Origin: Auanema rhodensis
Taxonomy: Eukaryota; Nematoda; Chromadorea; Rhabditida; Rhabditidae
NCBI GenBank assembly: GCA_964057225.1
Contig: OZ059898.1
Span: 18,453,267-18,517,266, forward strand
DNA length: 64,000 nucleotides
Direction: 5' to 3'
Part shown: positions 62,135-64,000 of the stretch, piece by piece
Numbering within the stretch: position 1 is the first letter of the stretch
Layout of the letters: the number at the start of each line of letters is the position of its first letter
The notes under the pieces: model-generated
Told to the model about the DNA's origin: nothing
Databases searched by the model: none
Seen by the model: the letters and a program-made list of their open reading frames with translations, nothing else
Program-made: the position numbers and the translations under genes

Positions 62135-64000
62135 TATGCTAATTAAGTGTACACGTGATGTGCACTTGGTATGTAACTCGCTTCACGTGAAAGATAAAGA
62201 GATGCGGTTTTCAAAATTAGATTCCTCATGTCCATATTAGTCTAAAAACGAATTTTTATTGATATTGATGCATGGTAACCATGACTTGGAAATTTACGTG
62301 AACTTTAATTTATGCTTATTAAGTGTACACGTGATGTGCACTTGGTATGTAACTCGCTTCAAGTGAAAGATAAAGAGATGCGGTTTTCAAAATTAGATTC
62401 CCCATGTCCATATTAGTCTAAAAACAAATTTTTATTGATATTGGTGCATGGTAACTATGACTTTGAAATTTACGTGAACTTTAATTTATGCTAATTAAGT
62501 GTACACATGATGTGCACTTGGTATGTAACTCGCTTCACGTCAAAGATAAAGAGATGCGGTTTTCAAAATTAGATTTCGCATGTCCATATTAGTCTAAAAA
62601 CAAATTTTTATTGATATTGGTGCATGGTAACCATGACTTTGAAATTTACGTGAACTTTAATTTATGCTAATTAAGTGTACACGTGATGTGCACTTGGTAT
62701 GTAACTCGCTTCACGTGAAAGATAAAGAGATGCGGTTTTCAAAATTAGATTCCCCATGTCCATATTAGTCTAAAAACAAATTTTTATTGATATTGGTGCA
62801 TGGCAACCATGACTTCAAAATTTACGTGTACTTTAATTTATGCTAATTAAGTGTACACATGATGTGCACTTGGTATGTAACTCGCTTCACGTCAAAGATA
62901 AAGAGATGCGGTTTTCAAAATTAGATTTCGCATGTCCATATTAGTCTAATAACAAATTTTTATTGATATTGGTGCATGGTAACCATGACTTTGAAATTTA
63001 CGTGAACTTTAATTTATGCTAATTAAGTGTACACGTGATGTGCACTTGGTATGTAACTCGCTTCACGTGAAAGATAAAGAGATGCGGTTTTCAAAATTAG
63101 ATTCCCCATGTCCATATTAGTCTAAAAACAAATTTTTATTGATATTGGTGCATGGCAACCATGACTTTCAAATTTACGTGAACTTCAATTTATGCTAATT
63201 AAGTGTACACGTGATGTGCACTTGGTATGTAACTCGCTTCGCGTCAAAGATAAAGAGATGCGGTTTTCAAAATTAGATTCCCCATGTCCATATTAGTCTA
63301 AAAACAAATTTTTGTTGATATTGGTGGATGGTAACCATGACTTTGAAATTTACGTGAACTTTAATTTATGCTAATTAAGTGTACACGTGATGTGCACTTG
63401 GTATGTAACTCGCTTCACGTGAAAGATAAAGAGATGCGGTTTTCAAAATTAGATTCCTCATGTCCATATTAGTCTAAAAACGAATTTTTATTGATATTGA
63501 TGCATGGTAACCATGACTTTGAAATTTACGTGAACTTTAATTTATGCTTATTAAGTGTACACGTGATGTGCACTTGGTATGTAACTCGCTTCACGTCAAA
63601 GATAAAGAGATGCGGTTTTCAAAATTAGATTTCGCATGTCCATATTAGTCTAAAAACAAATTTTTATTGATATTGGTGCATGGTAACCATGACTTTGAAA
63701 TTTACGTGAACTTTAATTTATGCTAATTAAGTGTACACGTGATGTGCACTTGGTATGTAACTCGCTTCACGTGAAAGATGAAGAGATGCGGTATTCAAAT
63801 TTAGGTTCCCCATGTCCATATTAGTCTAAAAACAAATTTTTGTTGATATTGGTGGATGGTAACCATGACTTTCAAATTTACGTGTACTTTAATTTATGCT
63901 AATTAAGTGTACACATGATGTGCACTTGGTATGTAACTCGCTTCACGTCAAAGATAAAGAGATGCGGTTTTCAAAATTAGATTCCCCATGTCCATATTAG
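62135..64000 (+). repeat. Satellite B, right segment
   Basis: Thirteen bases complete the interrupted monomer, then ten full 176-bp units (starts 62148 to 63732) and 93 bp of the next, begun at 63908, run off the window in perfect phase. The types are those of the P zone: D1-like, TTCAAGTG (as at 43705), CGTCAAAG/TTCGCAT, n12-like, CTAATAAC, TTCAA/ACTTCAA, CGCGTCAAAG with TTGTTG, D1-like, and GATGAAG/GGTATTC. The LINE therefore split an existing zone and does not mark its edge. Confidence 0.95.

Noticed and set aside
4421-64000. CENP-B box in the satellites
   Set aside because: TTCGCGTCAAAG in some B units resembles the first bases only. The CGGG part at the required spacing is absent, so centromere identity is not supported by this motif.

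Overview
The window is eukaryotic, almost certainly animal, heterochromatin-type DNA. It holds two unrelated satellite DNAs and one non-LTR retrotransposon (LINE). I see no host protein gene, rRNA, tRNA or prokaryotic feature. The species cannot be named from the sequence. The invertebrate-looking APE-type LINE, the AT-rich satellites and the long uninterrupted tandem arrays suggest a pericentromeric, centromeric or subtelomeric block.

Layout. (1) 1-4416: satellite A, about 12.6 head-to-tail monomers of about 351 bp with small indels and strong dyad symmetry. (2) 4417-57559: satellite B, 176-bp monomers, all on one strand. The phase runs from 4421 to 57397 in exactly 301 x 176 bp with no net length change. 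(3) 57560-62134: a 4575-bp CR1/Jockey-group LINE in + orientation. It has a 5' end of four exact 17-bp repeats, ORF1, an overlapping ORF2 (endonuclease plus reverse transcriptase) frameshifted just after YADD, a 3' UTR and an AAAT tail. (4) 62135-64000: satellite B resumes in register.

Satellite B is a mosaic of recurring ordered cassettes. Diagnostic substitutions define an M cassette of up to 15 monomers (m1-m15; cleanest copy 23957-26596). An N cassette (n1-n14) dominates 29413-43492, and a third zone (P, 43493 onward) carries dimer, 6-, 7- and 28-monomer duplications. Every displacement I measured is a whole multiple of 176 bp, as expected from unequal exchange or conversion between in-register monomers.

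Nothing here works as a host gene set. The LINE is the only coding unit; it looks nearly complete but carries a disabling ORF2 frameshift. It sits as a single copy in the array, so it inserted after the surrounding cassettes were amplified. The points most worth following up are the zero-indel 176-bp lock, the nested cassette architecture, the A/B junction, the paired CACGTG sites 32 bp apart in each B monomer, and the LINE's 5' 17-bp repeats, AUG-less ORF2 and lack of a target-site duplication.
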